DNA of 64,000 nucleotides, taken from Janthinobacterium sp. ROICE36 (lineage in GTDB: Bacteria; Pseudomonadota; Gammaproteobacteria; Burkholderiales; Burkholderiaceae_D). Below the pieces are notes generated by a model. It was not told the DNA's origin and did not search any database. It saw nothing but the letters and a program-made list of their open reading frames with translations. Position 1 is the stretch's first letter. Every line of letters begins with the position of its first letter. Shown in pieces: positions 25,782 through 35,382 of the stretch. The stretch spans positions 83,187-147,186 of the forward strand of contig NZ_PEBS01000003.1 in NCBI RefSeq assembly GCF_002869965.1, read 5' to 3'. Position numbers and translations under genes: made by a program.

Positions 25782-26966
25782 TTAATGCGCGGCGGCGCGC
25801 AGCCGTAGCAGCTTGGCCGCATACAGCCCGTGCTCGCTGCGCGTGGTGCTGTTGTCCATCGCCAGTTCCAGCTGGCGTCCGGCCTGCGCCAGCTGGCCCA
25901 TGCGCGCGTAGGCCTGCGCCAGCCAGAAGTGGAATTCATGGTAGTAGGGGTCGCGCGCGATCTCGCGCTTGAACAGGCGTGCCGCTTCCTGGTAGTCGGC
26001 GATTTCCATGGCGCGCTGGCCCAGGTTGAAAAAGTGGAAGGGCGGCTCTGGCTGCAGGGTCAGCAATTTGCGCCGCAGCAGTTGTGCTTCGTTCGCACGC
26101 CCCAGGCCGTCGAGTGCCTGCGCCAGATTGGACAGCAGCACGGTGTTCGATGGCGAGCGTTCCAGTGCGTAGGCGAGCGTGCGTCGCGCCGGCTCGATGT
26201 CGCCGTGGCGCAGCTGGATGATGCCCAGGGTATTGAAGGCGCCCGCAAACGTGGGGTCTTGCAGGATGGCGGCGCGGGCATACCAGTAGGCTTGATCGAG
26301 CTCGCCGCTGGCCATGGTTTCGGCGGCGCGATTGTTGAGGTACATGGCCAGGATGGTCGCCTCGCCGATTTGCAGCGTGCGCTGCCCTGCGAGGTCCTCG
26401 CCTGGCAGGAAATCGATGAGCAGGACGGCATCGGCGTCGTAGCCGACCGCATTGCTGAGGGGGCGGCGTTCCAGTGCGAGATTGACGTGGCCGGCGACGA
26501 AATACATGCCGCCGCTGCGGCTCCAGCTTTCCTCTCCCAGGACCACCTGGTAGTGCACATCGATTCCCATTTCCTTGGCCAGTGCGGCCGTCATCAGCAC
26601 CAGGGACAGGCAATTGCCGCTGCGCGCGTCGAACGCCTGTGCCGCCGTGCGCGTCATGTCGGCATCATATTCCAGCTGCAGTCCCGCCCTGTTGCGCAGG
26701 GCATCGGCGAGCGCGCGGCGGGGATTCTTGCCGCGCCCCTCGCGCGCGATATCGACACGCACATAGTGCCGCATGGCATCGCTCATGGCAAACGCCTGCT
26801 GCGGGTCGACCGCCACGGTGGGCGCGGCGAAGCGGGCATCGTTGAACAGGTCGGGCGGTGGTGGGGTGGCGGGCGCCGTGGCGCAACCGGCAAGGGCTGC
26901 GCACAGCAGCAAGGCGAACAGCAAGCTCAGGCGCAGCTGTTCTCTGATGTCGCTGATACATTTCAT
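25782..26966 (-). CDS. Lipoprotein with transglutaminase-like and TPR regions
   Basis: A 394-residue predicted lipoprotein: signal peptide with lipobox LAGC (Cys28), then a Pro-rich linker. A region around residues 75-190 resembles transglutaminase-like folds: Cys119 in DARSGNCLSLVLMTAALAKE, His160 in VAGHVNLAL and Asp185 are candidates for a Cys-His-Asp triad. From about 215 to the end come TPR-like repeats (AYWYARAAILQDPTFAGAFN, NLGQRAMEIADYQEAARLF). No characterised homologue is recognised. Convergent with hemW, 6 bases apart. Confidence 0.75.
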   Translation of the reverse strand: MKCISDIREQLRLSLLFALLLCAALAGCATAPATPPPPDLFNDARFAAPTVAVDPQQAFAMSDAMRHYVRVDIAREGRGKNPRRALADALRNRAGLQLEYDADMTRTAAQAFDARSGNCLSLVLMTAALAKEMGIDVHYQVVLGEESWSRSGGMYFVAGHVNLALERRPLSNAVGYDADAVLLIDFLPGEDLAGQRTLQIGEATILAMYLNNRAAETMASGELDQAYWYARAAILQDPTFAGAFNTLGIIQLRHGDIEPARRTLAYALERSPSNTVLLSNLAQALDGLGRANEAQLLRRKLLTLQPEPPFHFFNLGQRAMEIADYQEAARLFKREIARDPYYHEFHFWLAQAYARMGQLAQAGRQLELAMDNSTTRSEHGLYAAKLLRLRAAAH

Positions 26967-27095
26967 GTTCGTGCTCCCGCAGAACGATGTCAAGCGCCAC
27001 ACGTATTGTTGCCTGTGGTGCGCCATGCCACCTGAAACAAGTATCCGCCCGCGCCAGGGCGCTGTCAAACCCTCTGAGCAGCCCTGTTGCCCGCC

Positions 27096-28814
27096 TTAAA
27101 ATTCTTCCCAGTCCTGCTCGCCAGCCACCTGCGCCTGGGGCTTGCGTGCAGGAATCGCGCTCCTGGCCGTAGTGCCTGGCTGCCTGGCCGCTGCGCTCCT
27201 GGCTGTCGGCTTGACCAGTTGGGTGGCAGCCGGCCGCGCGCTACGCACCGGCGCTGCCGTGGCCACGTGTTCGAGCTGGAAGCCGGCCGCCACTTGCGCC
27301 AGGCGCGCCGCCTGGTCCTGCATGCTTTCGGCCGCTGCCGCCGCTTCTTCCACCAGGGCCGCATTTTGCTGCGTCACCTGATCCATCTGCGCGATGGCCT
27401 GGTTGACCTGATCGATGCCCAGGCTTTGCTCGGCGCTGGCGGCAGTGATTTCGGCCATGATGTCGGTGACTCTGCGCACGCTGTCGACCACTTCGCCCAT
27501 GGTGTTGCCGGCCTGCTGCACCAGCCGCGTGCCGTTATTGACCTGTTCCACCGAGTCGCCGATCAGGGTCTTGATTTCGCGCGCCGCCGCAGCCGAGCGC
27601 TGCGCCAGGCTGCGTACTTCCGTGGCGACGACGGCAAAGCCGCGCCCCTGTTCGCCGGCGCGCGCCGCTTCGACGGCCGCGTTCAAGGCCAGGATATTCG
27701 TCTGGAAGGCGATGCCGTCGATGACGCCGATGATGTCGACGATTTTCGTCGATGCCGTGTCGATGGCACCCATGGTGTCGACCACCTGGCTGACGATGCT
27801 GCCGCCCCGTTCGGCCACACCCGAAGCGGCCACCGCCATCTGATTGGCCTGGCGCGCATTGTCCGCATTCTGCTTCACGGTGCTGGTCAATTCTTCCATC
27901 GACGACGCCGTCTCTTCCAGCGAACTGGCTTGCTGCTCCGTGCGCGCCGACAAATCCTGGTTGCCGGCGGCGATTTCGCCCGATGCCGTGGCGATGGCGT
28001 TGGTGCCCGTTTGCACTTCCGACACTACCTTGCGCAGTGCCTCGTTCATGCCGTGCAGCGCGCGCATCAGGTCGCCGATTTCATCGCTGGCCGCCGTGCC
28101 GAAATGCGTGCGCAAGTCGCCATCGGCCACCGTTTCGGCCACTTTGACTGCGGCCTTCAATGGCTGCGTGATCGAGCGCGTGATCAGCCAGGCGCAGACG
28201 CTGCCCAGCGCCACCACCAGCGCGCACAAGGTCAGCAGCAGGGTGAAGCTGCGTGCATTGGCCGCTTCGATGGCTTGCGCCGTGGCGTCGATGGCCTTGC
28301 GCTGCTGAGACAGCAGGGCCTTGACGTTGTTCTGGTAGGCGGTGGCGGCCGGCGCGAAGCTGTCGCGGTAGGTGCTTTCCGCCTGCGCCGCGTTGCCGCC
28401 CTTGCGCGCATTCATCACCAAGGTCTTGGCATCCTGGTATTTGACGCGTTCGGCGATGGAGGCCTTGAAGATGGCCTTTTCTTCGTCGTTGTCGAGCAGT
28501 GCTTCGATCTTCTTCAGCAGTTCGCTGCCCTGCTTGGTGCTGTCGGCGATGGTCTCGGCAAACACGCTCGACAGGGTCTCATCCGTGCTCTTGGCGATCA
28601 TCGAGGTGCGCGCGATGGCCGAGTAGATCAGCACATACCAGTCCGAAACCAGGCGCTCCTTGGCCAGCGGTTTTTCCATCATTTGCCGCGTCGCTTCCGC
28701 ATTCACGCGGGCACTGTACAGTGCGTACGAGGTGGAGATCACAGATAACAGCAGCACCAGCGCGAAGCCTGCAGCCAGGCGCGTGCCGATACGAAGGTGG
28801 GAGAGAGCGTACAT
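27096..28814 (-). CDS. Methyl-accepting chemotaxis protein
   Basis: Membrane chemoreceptor of 572 residues. First membrane helix at about 13-31 ([19 protein letters not shown]); periplasmic four-helix-bundle sensor ([20 protein letters not shown]); second membrane helix near 190-212; HAMP ([20 protein letters not shown]). The signalling hairpin tip is [20 protein letters not shown] and [20 protein letters not shown]. The C-terminus ends in a flexible linker and DWEEF, a CheR/CheB docking pentapeptide of the xWxxF type, so it probably helps recruit the methylation enzymes. ATG 28814 follows AGGAG. Ligand unknown; the sensor looks like the Tar-type 4HB family. Confidence 0.95.
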   Translation of the reverse strand: MYALSHLRIGTRLAAGFALVLLLSVISTSYALYSARVNAEATRQMMEKPLAKERLVSDWYVLIYSAIARTSMIAKSTDETLSSVFAETIADSTKQGSELLKKIEALLDNDEEKAIFKASIAERVKYQDAKTLVMNARKGGNAAQAESTYRDSFAPAATAYQNNVKALLSQQRKAIDATAQAIEAANARSFTLLLTLCALVVALGSVCAWLITRSITQPLKAAVKVAETVADGDLRTHFGTAASDEIGDLMRALHGMNEALRKVVSEVQTGTNAIATASGEIAAGNQDLSARTEQQASSLEETASSMEELTSTVKQNADNARQANQMAVAASGVAERGGSIVSQVVDTMGAIDTASTKIVDIIGVIDGIAFQTNILALNAAVEAARAGEQGRGFAVVATEVRSLAQRSAAAAREIKTLIGDSVEQVNNGTRLVQQAGNTMGEVVDSVRRVTDIMAEITAASAEQSLGIDQVNQAIAQMDQVTQQNAALVEEAAAAAESMQDQAARLAQVAAGFQLEHVATAAPVRSARPAATQLVKPTARSAAARQPGTTARSAIPARKPQAQVAGEQDWEEF

Positions 28815-29440
28815 GGTCGGACTCCTGTCGCAGAGGGGAATTAAATTGCCTGTGCGACATAGTATGCACTGATAATTGACCAACAGGTAAGCGAAAAAAC
28901 GGCCTGTTTTGCTGACTGTTGCAGCCACGCCCATGCGCCAGTCGCGCATGCGTGCCGCGTGATCCTGGCCATTGGGCAGGCTGACTACGAAGGCGGCGAG
29001 GGCGAGACGAAGATCCTGTTGTTGCGTGCGCTATCGCCGCTGCGCGGCCACCGGGTCGGAAAACGTGGCAGCGGCCATGCGCCGGGCGCCGAACAGCCAG
29101 CAATCGAGCTGGTGCAGGATCAAGCCTTTCTGCCTACCTGCGGCAGCAGGGACGATGGCGACGTCAAGCGCGCAAGCTGATGTTGGCGATGCGGGCGCGG
29201 GCGCGGCGGCCCAGGCGGATGGAGATATGTGAATGCATGCGTAGTCGCTGGCGGCCTGTAGCCAGGTATTTTACCGCCAGCGCGGCGCCAGGATACAGTC
29301 GCGCCCGTTATAGTCACATTGTTAGTATTGATAAATTACTTTAAGGCAATCATTCTCTTGAGAAATGTTGCATAATATTGGACGTTGAATTTTTGGCACT
29401 GCCAAGGATTCCTTATGTCTTGCTTTTTTATAGGAATTGT
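28815..29440. other. Intergenic region upstream of MCP and lipoprotein genes
   Basis: About 625 bases between divergent genes. The frames around 28960-29260 are open but Arg/Ala-rich, without a ribosome site or recognisable domain, so no gene is called; a decayed gene is possible. An AT-rich part (29310-29400) probably holds the lipoprotein promoter. A perfect inverted repeat TTGGCACTGCCAA lies at 29393-29405. Confidence 0.5.
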
Positions 29441-30301
29441 ATGCAACTGAATCACGCTTTTGTTCTGACCCTCATCGCTGGCTCTCTTGTCGCCTGCGGC
29501 GGCGGTGGCGGCTCTTCTTCCCCAGCTGACCCGGTAGTCGCCGTGAATCCACCCGTGACGCCCGTGGCACCTGTTGCCCCGCCAGTGGTGCCTGTCACGC
29601 CGACGGCCGCCGGCGAAAACACGGGCAGCGTCAGCGCCCGTTTCGTCAATGGCGACAACAGCCGCTTCATCTTTACGTCGATCGGCTTGCAGAGCAGTGG
29701 CAAGGCCAGCCTGCTGGTACAGGATGCTTCCGGCGCCTTGAGCAATATCGGCAGCATCGTTCTGACGGGCAACCCGGCCGTGACGCGTGAAATCAGCGGC
29801 GACGCCAGCTTTGCGCAGGGACGCTGGTTCAAGGGCTCATTCAGCAATAGCTCTGGCGCCACTACGTTGAGCGGCAACAATGCCAGTGCGCATTACATCG
29901 CCTATAACGTGCTCGCCGCACTGCCAGCGACCGGCACGTTCACCTGCGATGCGGGCACATTCACGGCGCCAAGCTATACGGGCGGCAGCAGCGTCTCGTC
30001 GACCGCTTACTTTGCTACCGTCAGCGGCAATGCCAGCCTGTCCTTTGATGCTTCCGGCGCCAAGGTGGCACTGGCCATCGATGCCAGCGCAGGCGGCAGC
30101 ACGGGCAAAGTATCGGCTTCCACCACCATCGCATCGGCGGCGTCGAGCAGCATCACCGGCGGTTATCTGTCGAATGGCACGGGCGCGCAGCTGATGCTGG
30201 GCGACGGCGGCGCTGGCCGCTATCTGCTGATCGCCGCCTACAAAACGCCACTGGCAAATGGCGCCAATTACCAGGGCGTGGCCACGTTCCGTTGCTCCTG
30301 A
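29441..30301 (+). CDS. Lipoprotein of unknown function
   Basis: A 286-residue predicted lipoprotein: signal peptide with lipobox LVAC at Cys19, followed by GGGGGSSS and a Pro/Val-rich spacer (about residues 28-55). The remaining 230 residues form a Gly/Ser/Ala/Thr-rich, probably beta-rich domain with two cysteines (FTCDAGTF and FRCS at the very end) that may bridge. No family recognised. ATG 29441 follows AGGAATTGT. Monocistronic with a strong terminator behind it. Confidence 0.75.
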   Translation: MQLNHAFVLTLIAGSLVACGGGGGSSSPADPVVAVNPPVTPVAPVAPPVVPVTPTAAGENTGSVSARFVNGDNSRFIFTSIGLQSSGKASLLVQDASGALSNIGSIVLTGNPAVTREISGDASFAQGRWFKGSFSNSSGATTLSGNNASAHYIAYNVLAALPATGTFTCDAGTFTAPSYTGGSSVSSTAYFATVSGNASLSFDASGAKVALAIDASAGGSTGKVSASTTIASAASSSITGGYLSNGTGAQLMLGDGGAGRYLLIAAYKTPLANGANYQGVATFRCS

Positions 30302-30312
30302 TCGCGCAGGCA

Positions 30313-30355
30313 TGAAAAAAGCGGCGTCCGTGCACTGCACGGCGCCGCTTTTTTT
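30313..30355. terminator. Bidirectional terminator between lipoprotein gene and tal
   Basis: GCGGCG...CGCCGC arms around GTGCACTGCAC form a long GC hairpin, preceded by six A and followed by seven or more T. It serves the plus-strand lipoprotein gene and the minus-strand tal. Confidence 0.85.
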
Positions 30356-30367
30356 CGCCCGTCGTGA

Positions 30368-31303
30368 TTAGCGCAGTGCCGAGATCATCTGTTTCAGCTT
30401 GCCGGAATCGACGCAGAAGGCGCGGATGCCTTCGGCCAGTTTTTCCGTCGCCATCGCGTCTTCATTCATCATGAAGCGGAACGCTTCTTCGTTCAGCGAC
30501 ATGTGCACGATGTTGGTCGATGGCGCCGCTTCGGCGCTCAGCTTGCGCTCCACCGGCGTATCGCTGTCGGCCAGCTTTTGCAGCAGGTCGGGACTGATGG
30601 TGAGCAGGTCGCAGCCGGCCAGTTCGAGGATTTGCGAGGTGTTGCGGAAGCTCGCGCCCATCACCTCGGTCTTGTAGCCGAACTTGCGGTAGTAATTGTA
30701 GATGCGGCGTACCGATTGCACGCCAGGGTCTTCCGCGCCCTTGTAATCGATACCCGTCGATTTCTTGTACCAGTCGTAGATGCGGCCGACGAAGGGCGAA
30801 ATGAGCTGCGCGCCCGCTTCGGCGCAGGCGATGGCCTGCGCCAGCGAGAACAGCAGGGTCATGTTGCAGCGGATGCCTTCCTTTTCCAGGATGGCGGCGG
30901 CGCGGATGCCTTCCCAGGTGGAGGCGATCTTGATCAGCACGCGCTCGCGGGCAATGCCCGCGTTCGAATACAGGGCGATCAAGTCGCGGCCCTTGGCCAC
31001 CGTGCCTTGCGTGTCGAACGACAGGCGCGCATCGACTTCGGTGGAGACGCGGCCAGGGATGGTTTGCAGGATTTCCACGCCAAACGCGATCAAGAGGCGG
31101 TCGATGATCTCGGCGGTGGAGGCATTCGGATGGTCGCGCACGGCCTTTTCCAGCAGCGGCTTGTATTCATCCTTTTGCACGGCCTTCAGGATCAGCGACG
31201 GATTTGTCGTCGCATCGCGCGGCGTGTAAGCCTGGATCGATTGGAAGTCGCCGGTGTCGGCCACCACGGTAGTAAATTGCTTCAGTTGTTCGAGTTGGTT
31301 CAT
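30368..31303 (-). CDS. tal: Transaldolase
   Basis: Pentose phosphate enzyme exchanging a dihydroxyacetone unit between sedoheptulose-7-P and glyceraldehyde-3-P. It starts [20 protein letters not shown]; the Schiff-base lysine lies in [24 protein letters not shown] and [19 protein letters not shown] are conserved. 311 residues, a TalB-type length. ATG 31303 fits the family N-terminus. Last gene of the minus-strand zwf-hexR-tal order. Confidence 0.96.
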   Translation of the reverse strand: MNQLEQLKQFTTVVADTGDFQSIQAYTPRDATTNPSLILKAVQKDEYKPLLEKAVRDHPNASTAEIIDRLLIAFGVEILQTIPGRVSTEVDARLSFDTQGTVAKGRDLIALYSNAGIARERVLIKIASTWEGIRAAAILEKEGIRCNMTLLFSLAQAIACAEAGAQLISPFVGRIYDWYKKSTGIDYKGAEDPGVQSVRRIYNYYRKFGYKTEVMGASFRNTSQILELAGCDLLTISPDLLQKLADSDTPVERKLSAEAAPSTNIVHMSLNEEAFRFMMNEDAMATEKLAEGIRAFCVDSGKLKQMISALR

Positions 31304-31381
31304 GGCTGCACGGGAAAGAGTGAAAGGGCTTGCCGGCCTATTGTACATAATCCGGCCAGTCCGCCCGTGCTCTTTATTGCC

Positions 31382-32236
31382 TTAACCTATGAAGGAGTCG
31401 AACTGCATGTCGAATTCCTGCAAGGCCTTCTGTGCATTCTGCATCTTCTTGCGGAATTCAGGCCCGCGCTGCAGGGCCAGGCCCACGGCCAGCACGTCGA
31501 TCACCACCAGGTAGGCCAGGCGGGCGGAAATCGGGGTGTAGGGATCGGTGTTGAAGACCAGGTCGATCGGGATCAGCACGGTGGCCAGGTCGGCCAGCGG
31601 CGTGCCCGAGGGAGCCAGCACGACGACGTCGGCACCGCCGCGGCGCGCCAGTTTCACGGAGCGCACCAGGGCAGGGCTGTTGCCGCGCTGCGAGATCGCC
31701 ACCAAACAGTCGCCGCCGCGCAGCAGGGCTGCGGCGATGCTGTGGATGTTCGGGTCGCTGTAGGCCACCGTCGGCACGCCCGAACGGAAGAACTTGTGCT
31801 GCGCGTCGGCCGCCACGATGCCTGACGTGCCCTGGCCATAGAATTCGATCTTGCTGGCGCGCGACAGGATGTCGAGCGCGCGCTGGATCGCTTCCGGGTT
31901 CAGGTTGTTGCGCAGGTCGAGCAGGGTGTTGATCGAGCGGCTGCAGATTTTATTCACCAGGTCGGCCGCCAGGTCGTCCTGCGCCGGCTGCTCGTTCGCG
32001 CCCGGCATGGCCAGGGCCAGGCCCTGCGCCAGTTTCAGCTTGAATTCATGCCAGCCGTCGTAGCCCAGGGTGCGGCAAAAGCGCACCACGGTCGGTTCCG
32101 ACACCTGCGCGCTTTTCGCCAGCGCCGTGATGTTCTGGCTGACCGTCTGGTTCGGCTGGTCAAGCACGGCCAGCGCGACCTTCTTCTCCGACTTGGAGAG
32201 CGAATCGAGCTGGGTGCGGATGGAGTCAAGCAGCAT
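31382..32236 (-). CDS. hexR: RpiR-family regulator HexR
   Basis: Predicted repressor of glucose catabolism that responds to 2-keto-3-deoxy-6-phosphogluconate. N-terminal RpiR helix-turn-helix (about residues 1-77: ITALAKSAQVSEPTVVRFCR), then a SIS sugar-phosphate domain (residues 120-260: KIEFYGQGTSGIVAADAQHK, LVAISQRGNSPALVRS). 284 residues, as in HexR. It sits between zwf and tal. Operator-like sites sharing GTAGTRAA occur upstream of zwf, pgi and edd in this window. The name rests on family plus location in the Entner-Doudoroff cluster. Confidence 0.9.
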   Translation of the reverse strand: MLLDSIRTQLDSLSKSEKKVALAVLDQPNQTVSQNITALAKSAQVSEPTVVRFCRTLGYDGWHEFKLKLAQGLALAMPGANEQPAQDDLAADLVNKICSRSINTLLDLRNNLNPEAIQRALDILSRASKIEFYGQGTSGIVAADAQHKFFRSGVPTVAYSDPNIHSIAAALLRGGDCLVAISQRGNSPALVRSVKLARRGGADVVVLAPSGTPLADLATVLIPIDLVFNTDPYTPISARLAYLVVIDVLAVGLALQRGPEFRKKMQNAQKALQEFDMQFDSFIG

Positions 32237-32283
32237 CAGGGTAGTCTTTTGGCTAGGTGTTCAGGAGTGTGAAATGGATGATT

Positions 32284-32307
32284 GGCCTGCCCAGGCATGG
32301 GCAGGCC
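32284..32307 (-). terminator. Hairpin between zwf and hexR
   Basis: GGCCTGCCC and GGGCAGGCC form a perfect 9-bp stem with a 6-base loop. On the minus strand it lies just after the zwf stop and lacks a T run, so it may be a partial attenuator or processing site lowering hexR expression relative to zwf. Confidence 0.45.
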
Positions 32308-32320
32308 CCGGTCTTGCCTG

Positions 32321-33793
32321 TTAATCCTCGGGTAAAGCCTCTTCACGCCACTGCAAGCCATCGCGGCCGATCAGGGCGCTGGCCGCTGCCGGGCCCCAGG
32401 TGCCGGCCGTGTAGGGAATCGGCGCGCTGTCGTTCTGTTCCCAGTTGTCGAGTATCGGTTCGACCCATTCCCAGGCCGCTTCCAGTTCGTCGCCGCGCAT
32501 GAACAGGGTCAGCTGGCCGCGCAGGACGTCGAGCAGCAAACGCTCGTAGGCATCCATGCGCGGCGTCTTGAACGATTCGCGGAAATCGAGTTCCAGTTCC
32601 GCCGGCTTCAAGCGCATGCCGTCGCCCGGGGTTTTTGCCATCAAATTCATGCGCAAGCCTTCGTCGGGCTGCAAACGGATCACCAGGCAGTTCGGCTGGA
32701 AGCTGGACGTGGGCTGGTTGAAGATCGAGTGCGGAATCTGCTTGAAGCGCACGACGATCTCGGCCAGGCTGTCAGCCATGCGTTTGCCCGTGCGCAGGTA
32801 GAACGGCACGCCGGCCCAGCGCCAGGTGTCGATTTCCGCCTTCAGCGCGACGAAGGTCTCGGTGCGCGAATGCTCGGGCGCATCCGGCTCGTCGCGGTAG
32901 CTCGGCACGGTGACGCCGTCGACGTGGCCGGCGCGGTATTGGCCGCGCACGATGTTTTGCGCCAGGGTGGTGGGCGTGAATTTTTTCAGCGAGCGCAGCA
33001 CTTGCAGTTTTTCATCGCGCACGGCGTCCGGCGCGATCGAGGTCGGCGGTTCCATGGCGACGATGCACAGCAGTTGCAGCAAATGGTTTTGCAGCATGTC
33101 GCGCAGCGCGCCCGAGGTGTCGTAGTAACCCATGCGGTTGCCCACGCCCAGTTTTTCGGCGATGGTGATCTGCACGTCGGAAATCCATTCGCGGCGCCAC
33201 AGCGGTTCGAACAGAATGTTGCCGAAACGCAGAGCCAGCAAGTTCTGCACGGTTTCCTTGCCCAGGTAATGGTCGATACGGTAGATCTGCGATTCCTGGA
33301 AGACCTTGCCCACTTCTGCATTGATCTGCTTGGCGCTGGCCAGGTCGCGGCCCAGCGGTTTTTCCAGCACCACGCGCGAGCTCGGCGTCACCAGGCCGTT
33401 TTCTTCCAGGTTGTCGCAGATCAGCGCGAACAGGTGTGGCGGCGTGGCCAGGTAGTACACGCGCGTCAGCTCGGCATCGCCGCGCAGCGCTTCGACCAGC
33501 GGCGCGTAGGTGGCCGCATCGCTGGCGTTGAGCGACACATACACGATGCGCGCGCAGAATTTGCTCCAGGTGGCGGCATTCAGGGTGCTGGCCTTGATGT
33601 GGGGGCGCGAGTTGGTCTCGACCATCTTCAGGAAGGCATCCTGGCCGCTGTCCTGGCGGCCCACACAGATGATGCGCGCCGTCGGCGGCAAATCGTTCGC
33701 GACGTCGCGCGCATACATTGCAGGCAGCAATTTGCGCATTGCTAAATCGCCGCTGCCGCCAAACAGGACCAGGTCAAAATCGGTAAGTGCCAT
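32321..33793 (-). CDS. zwf: Glucose-6-phosphate 1-dehydrogenase
   Basis: Oxidises glucose-6-phosphate to 6-phosphogluconolactone with NAD(P)+, the entry to the Entner-Doudoroff and oxidative pentose phosphate pathways. The dinucleotide-binding N-terminus is FDLVLFGGSGDLAMRKLLPA; the active-site signature RIDHYLGKE is intact; EPLWRREWISDVQITIAE is conserved. 490 residues. The start is ATG 33793 (MALTDFD). Two HexR-like sites lie about 85 and 120 bases upstream. First gene of zwf-hexR-tal. Confidence 0.96.
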   Translation of the reverse strand: MALTDFDLVLFGGSGDLAMRKLLPAMYARDVANDLPPTARIICVGRQDSGQDAFLKMVETNSRPHIKASTLNAATWSKFCARIVYVSLNASDAATYAPLVEALRGDAELTRVYYLATPPHLFALICDNLEENGLVTPSSRVVLEKPLGRDLASAKQINAEVGKVFQESQIYRIDHYLGKETVQNLLALRFGNILFEPLWRREWISDVQITIAEKLGVGNRMGYYDTSGALRDMLQNHLLQLLCIVAMEPPTSIAPDAVRDEKLQVLRSLKKFTPTTLAQNIVRGQYRAGHVDGVTVPSYRDEPDAPEHSRTETFVALKAEIDTWRWAGVPFYLRTGKRMADSLAEIVVRFKQIPHSIFNQPTSSFQPNCLVIRLQPDEGLRMNLMAKTPGDGMRLKPAELELDFRESFKTPRMDAYERLLLDVLRGQLTLFMRGDELEAAWEWVEPILDNWEQNDSAPIPYTAGTWGPAAASALIGRDGLQWREEALPED

Positions 33794-33876
33794 AAGTGAG
33801 TGTCGTCGCAAAAGTAAAAGGGCCGGAGCGGGGAAGAGGCCGACCGGAAGTGCCAGTCTGTCGCTACTATATTCGG

Positions 33877-33894
33877 TGGTGTAAATTTACTACG
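33877..33894 (-). promoter_or_regulatory. HexR-like operator A of zwf
   Basis: Minus strand CGTAGTAAATTTACAC, with a perfect inner palindrome GTAAATTTAC. It shares GTAGTRAA with three other sites in the window. It overlaps the position expected for the -35 of a TATAGT -10 at 33871-33866. Confidence 0.65.
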
Positions 33895-33910
33895 TAGAAC
33901 AGGCAATTGC

Positions 33911-33928
33911 AAGAAATTTTACTACATT
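33911..33928 (-). promoter_or_regulatory. HexR-like operator B of zwf
   Basis: Minus strand AATGTAGTAAAATTTCTT; the core TGTAGTAAAATTTC is identical over 14 bases to the edd site. It lies about 34 bases upstream of operator A, centre to centre. Confidence 0.65.
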
Positions 33929-34154
33929 CCATTTCCTGGCGTCGCAGTTTTGCCCGCTATACTTGCCAGCGGCGCAGGCAGGGTCATTATATGCCGTTCG
34001 CTGGCGCGGGCACGCTGTCACGCTTTGCACAGGGCTTTTCAAAGCAACCATGGTTGCCAGGGAAATTTCCGATTCTCTCCATCATCATTTGCGCTGTAGC
34101 AACAAGCAAATCAAGAAATGCTGTCAGGATCGCCGTTGGCAGCGTAAAGTAGCT

Positions 34155-34180
34155 TTGAAGAAAGTAAAAAACCGTATAAT
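34155..34180 (+). promoter_or_regulatory. Possible promoter upstream of cheV
   Basis: A perfect TATAAT (34175-34180) with TTGAAG 14 bases before it. The spacing is short for sigma-70, so the -35 assignment is weak. The leader to cheV would be about 170 bases. Confidence 0.3.
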
Positions 34181-34357
34181 TCAAGCTGAAATCGATAGCA
34201 ACTATTGGTTGTAAGAAATTGTACGATATACACTGCACTGCTAGCGTCGGCCATGCCCCGAACCCGCCATCCGACGTCCATGCGACGTGCAGTCCGCACT
34301 GCCCGCAGCATCAGGGGTAGGCAGACTTAACTTTACAAGACGGCTCAAGGGGACACA

Positions 34358-35311
34358 ATGAATTCAATGCAGCAAGATGTCGATGAACGCACCAGCCTGA
34401 CAGGCAATAACAAATTCGAACTGTTCCTGTTCAAGCTGGGCACCAGCGATCACTCGACCAGCCGCGAACTGTTCGGCATCAATGTGTTCAAGGTCCGTGA
34501 AATCATGGAGATGCCGGTCATTACGGCGGTGGCCGGGTCGCACCCGCACATGCTGGGTGTGGTCAATATCCGTGGCCAGATCGTGCCCGTGATCGACTTG
34601 CCGATGGCCGTCGGTTGCAAGAGCAGCGGCTTGAAGATCCTGATGGTGACCGAATTTGCCCGCTCGACACAGGCGTTTGCCGTGGAAGAGGTCGATGAAA
34701 TCGTGCGCCTGGAATGGAATCAGGTGCTGTCGGCCGAATCGAGCGTCGGTGGCGGCCTCGTCACCAGCATCGCGCGCCTCGATGGCGACACGGACAAGAC
34801 GCGCCTGGCGCAAGTGCTCGATGTGGAGCAAATCCTGCGCGACGTGCTGCCGTCGGGCGACCCGGACGTGGACAAGAACAGTATCGGCCCGCAAGTGCGC
34901 TTGCCTGCCGGCGCCGTGATCCTCGCGGCCGACGATTCCTCGCTGGCCCGTTCGCTGATCGAGAAGGGCCTCGAAGCGATGGGCGTGCCCTTCATCATGA
35001 CGAAGACGGGCAAGGAAGCGTGGGAACGCCTGCAGGCGATCTCGGCCCAGGCGGCGACCGAAGGCAAGACGGCGAAAGACAAGGTCGCGCTGGTGCTGAC
35101 CGACCTGGAAATGCCGGAAATGGATGGCTTCACCCTCACGCGCAACATCAAGAACGATGGCCGCTTCTCCAACATCCCCGTGGTGATCCACTCGTCACTG
35201 ACGGGCTCGACCAACGAAGACCACGTCAAGGGCGTGGGCGCCGATGGTTATGTGGCCAAGTTTGTGGCGGCGGAACTGGCCGAGACCATCCGCAAAGTAT
35301 TGGCACGCTAA
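34358..35311 (+). CDS. cheV: Chemotaxis coupling/response protein CheV
   Basis: CheW-receiver fusion that couples chemoreceptors to CheA and takes phosphate from it. CheW domain at residues 20-165 (LFGINVFKVREIMEMPVITA, MLGVVNIRGQIVPVIDLPMA), receiver domain at 185-315 with acceptor Asp249 in LVLTDLEMPEMDG, and Lys in the C-terminal part (GYVAKFVAAEL). 317 residues. ATG 34358 follows AAGGGG. It stands alone amid sugar-metabolism genes and ends at a strong terminator. Confidence 0.94.
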   Translation: MNSMQQDVDERTSLTGNNKFELFLFKLGTSDHSTSRELFGINVFKVREIMEMPVITAVAGSHPHMLGVVNIRGQIVPVIDLPMAVGCKSSGLKILMVTEFARSTQAFAVEEVDEIVRLEWNQVLSAESSVGGGLVTSIARLDGDTDKTRLAQVLDVEQILRDVLPSGDPDVDKNSIGPQVRLPAGAVILAADDSSLARSLIEKGLEAMGVPFIMTKTGKEAWERLQAISAQAATEGKTAKDKVALVLTDLEMPEMDGFTLTRNIKNDGRFSNIPVVIHSSLTGSTNEDHVKGVGADGYVAKFVAAELAETIRKVLAR

Positions 35312-35330
35312 TCTTCGCGGTGGAATATCA

Positions 35331-35367
35331 AAAAGCGCCGGTACCCGCAAGGGTCCGGCGCTTTTTT
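35331..35367. terminator. Bidirectional terminator between cheV and the lactonase gene
   Basis: AAGCGCCGG-ACCC-GCAA-GGGT-CCGGCGCTT: a long stem capped by a GCAA tetraloop with one bulge, A run before and six T after. It ends cheV (plus) and the SMP-30 gene (minus). Confidence 0.85.
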
Positions 35368-35382
35368 CATGCTTGAAAATGG

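Larger units (their letters stand above)
33794..34357. other. Intergenic region between zwf and cheV
   Basis: About 560 bases, distinctly more AT-rich than the surroundings from 33870 to 34220. It contains two HexR-like operators for zwf (listed), a -10-like TATAGT (minus, 33871-33866) next to them, and a TATAAT at 34175-34180 on the plus strand that may belong to cheV. No coding frame is convincing. Confidence 0.6.

Noticed and set aside
28959..29232. Overlapping small frames upstream of the MCP
   Set aside because: No ribosome site, no domain, Arg/Ala-rich in every frame. A decayed gene cannot be excluded, but nothing supports a call.
29393..29405. Perfect inverted repeat TTGGCACTGCCAA before the lipoprotein gene as an operator
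   Set aside because: Single copy, short, and no matching site elsewhere in the window; kept only as a note.
33900..34260. AT-rich stretch considered as a horizontally acquired remnant or small RNA gene
   Set aside because: Its AT content is explained at least partly by promoter/operator sequence; no terminator-bounded small RNA structure or coding frame was seen.
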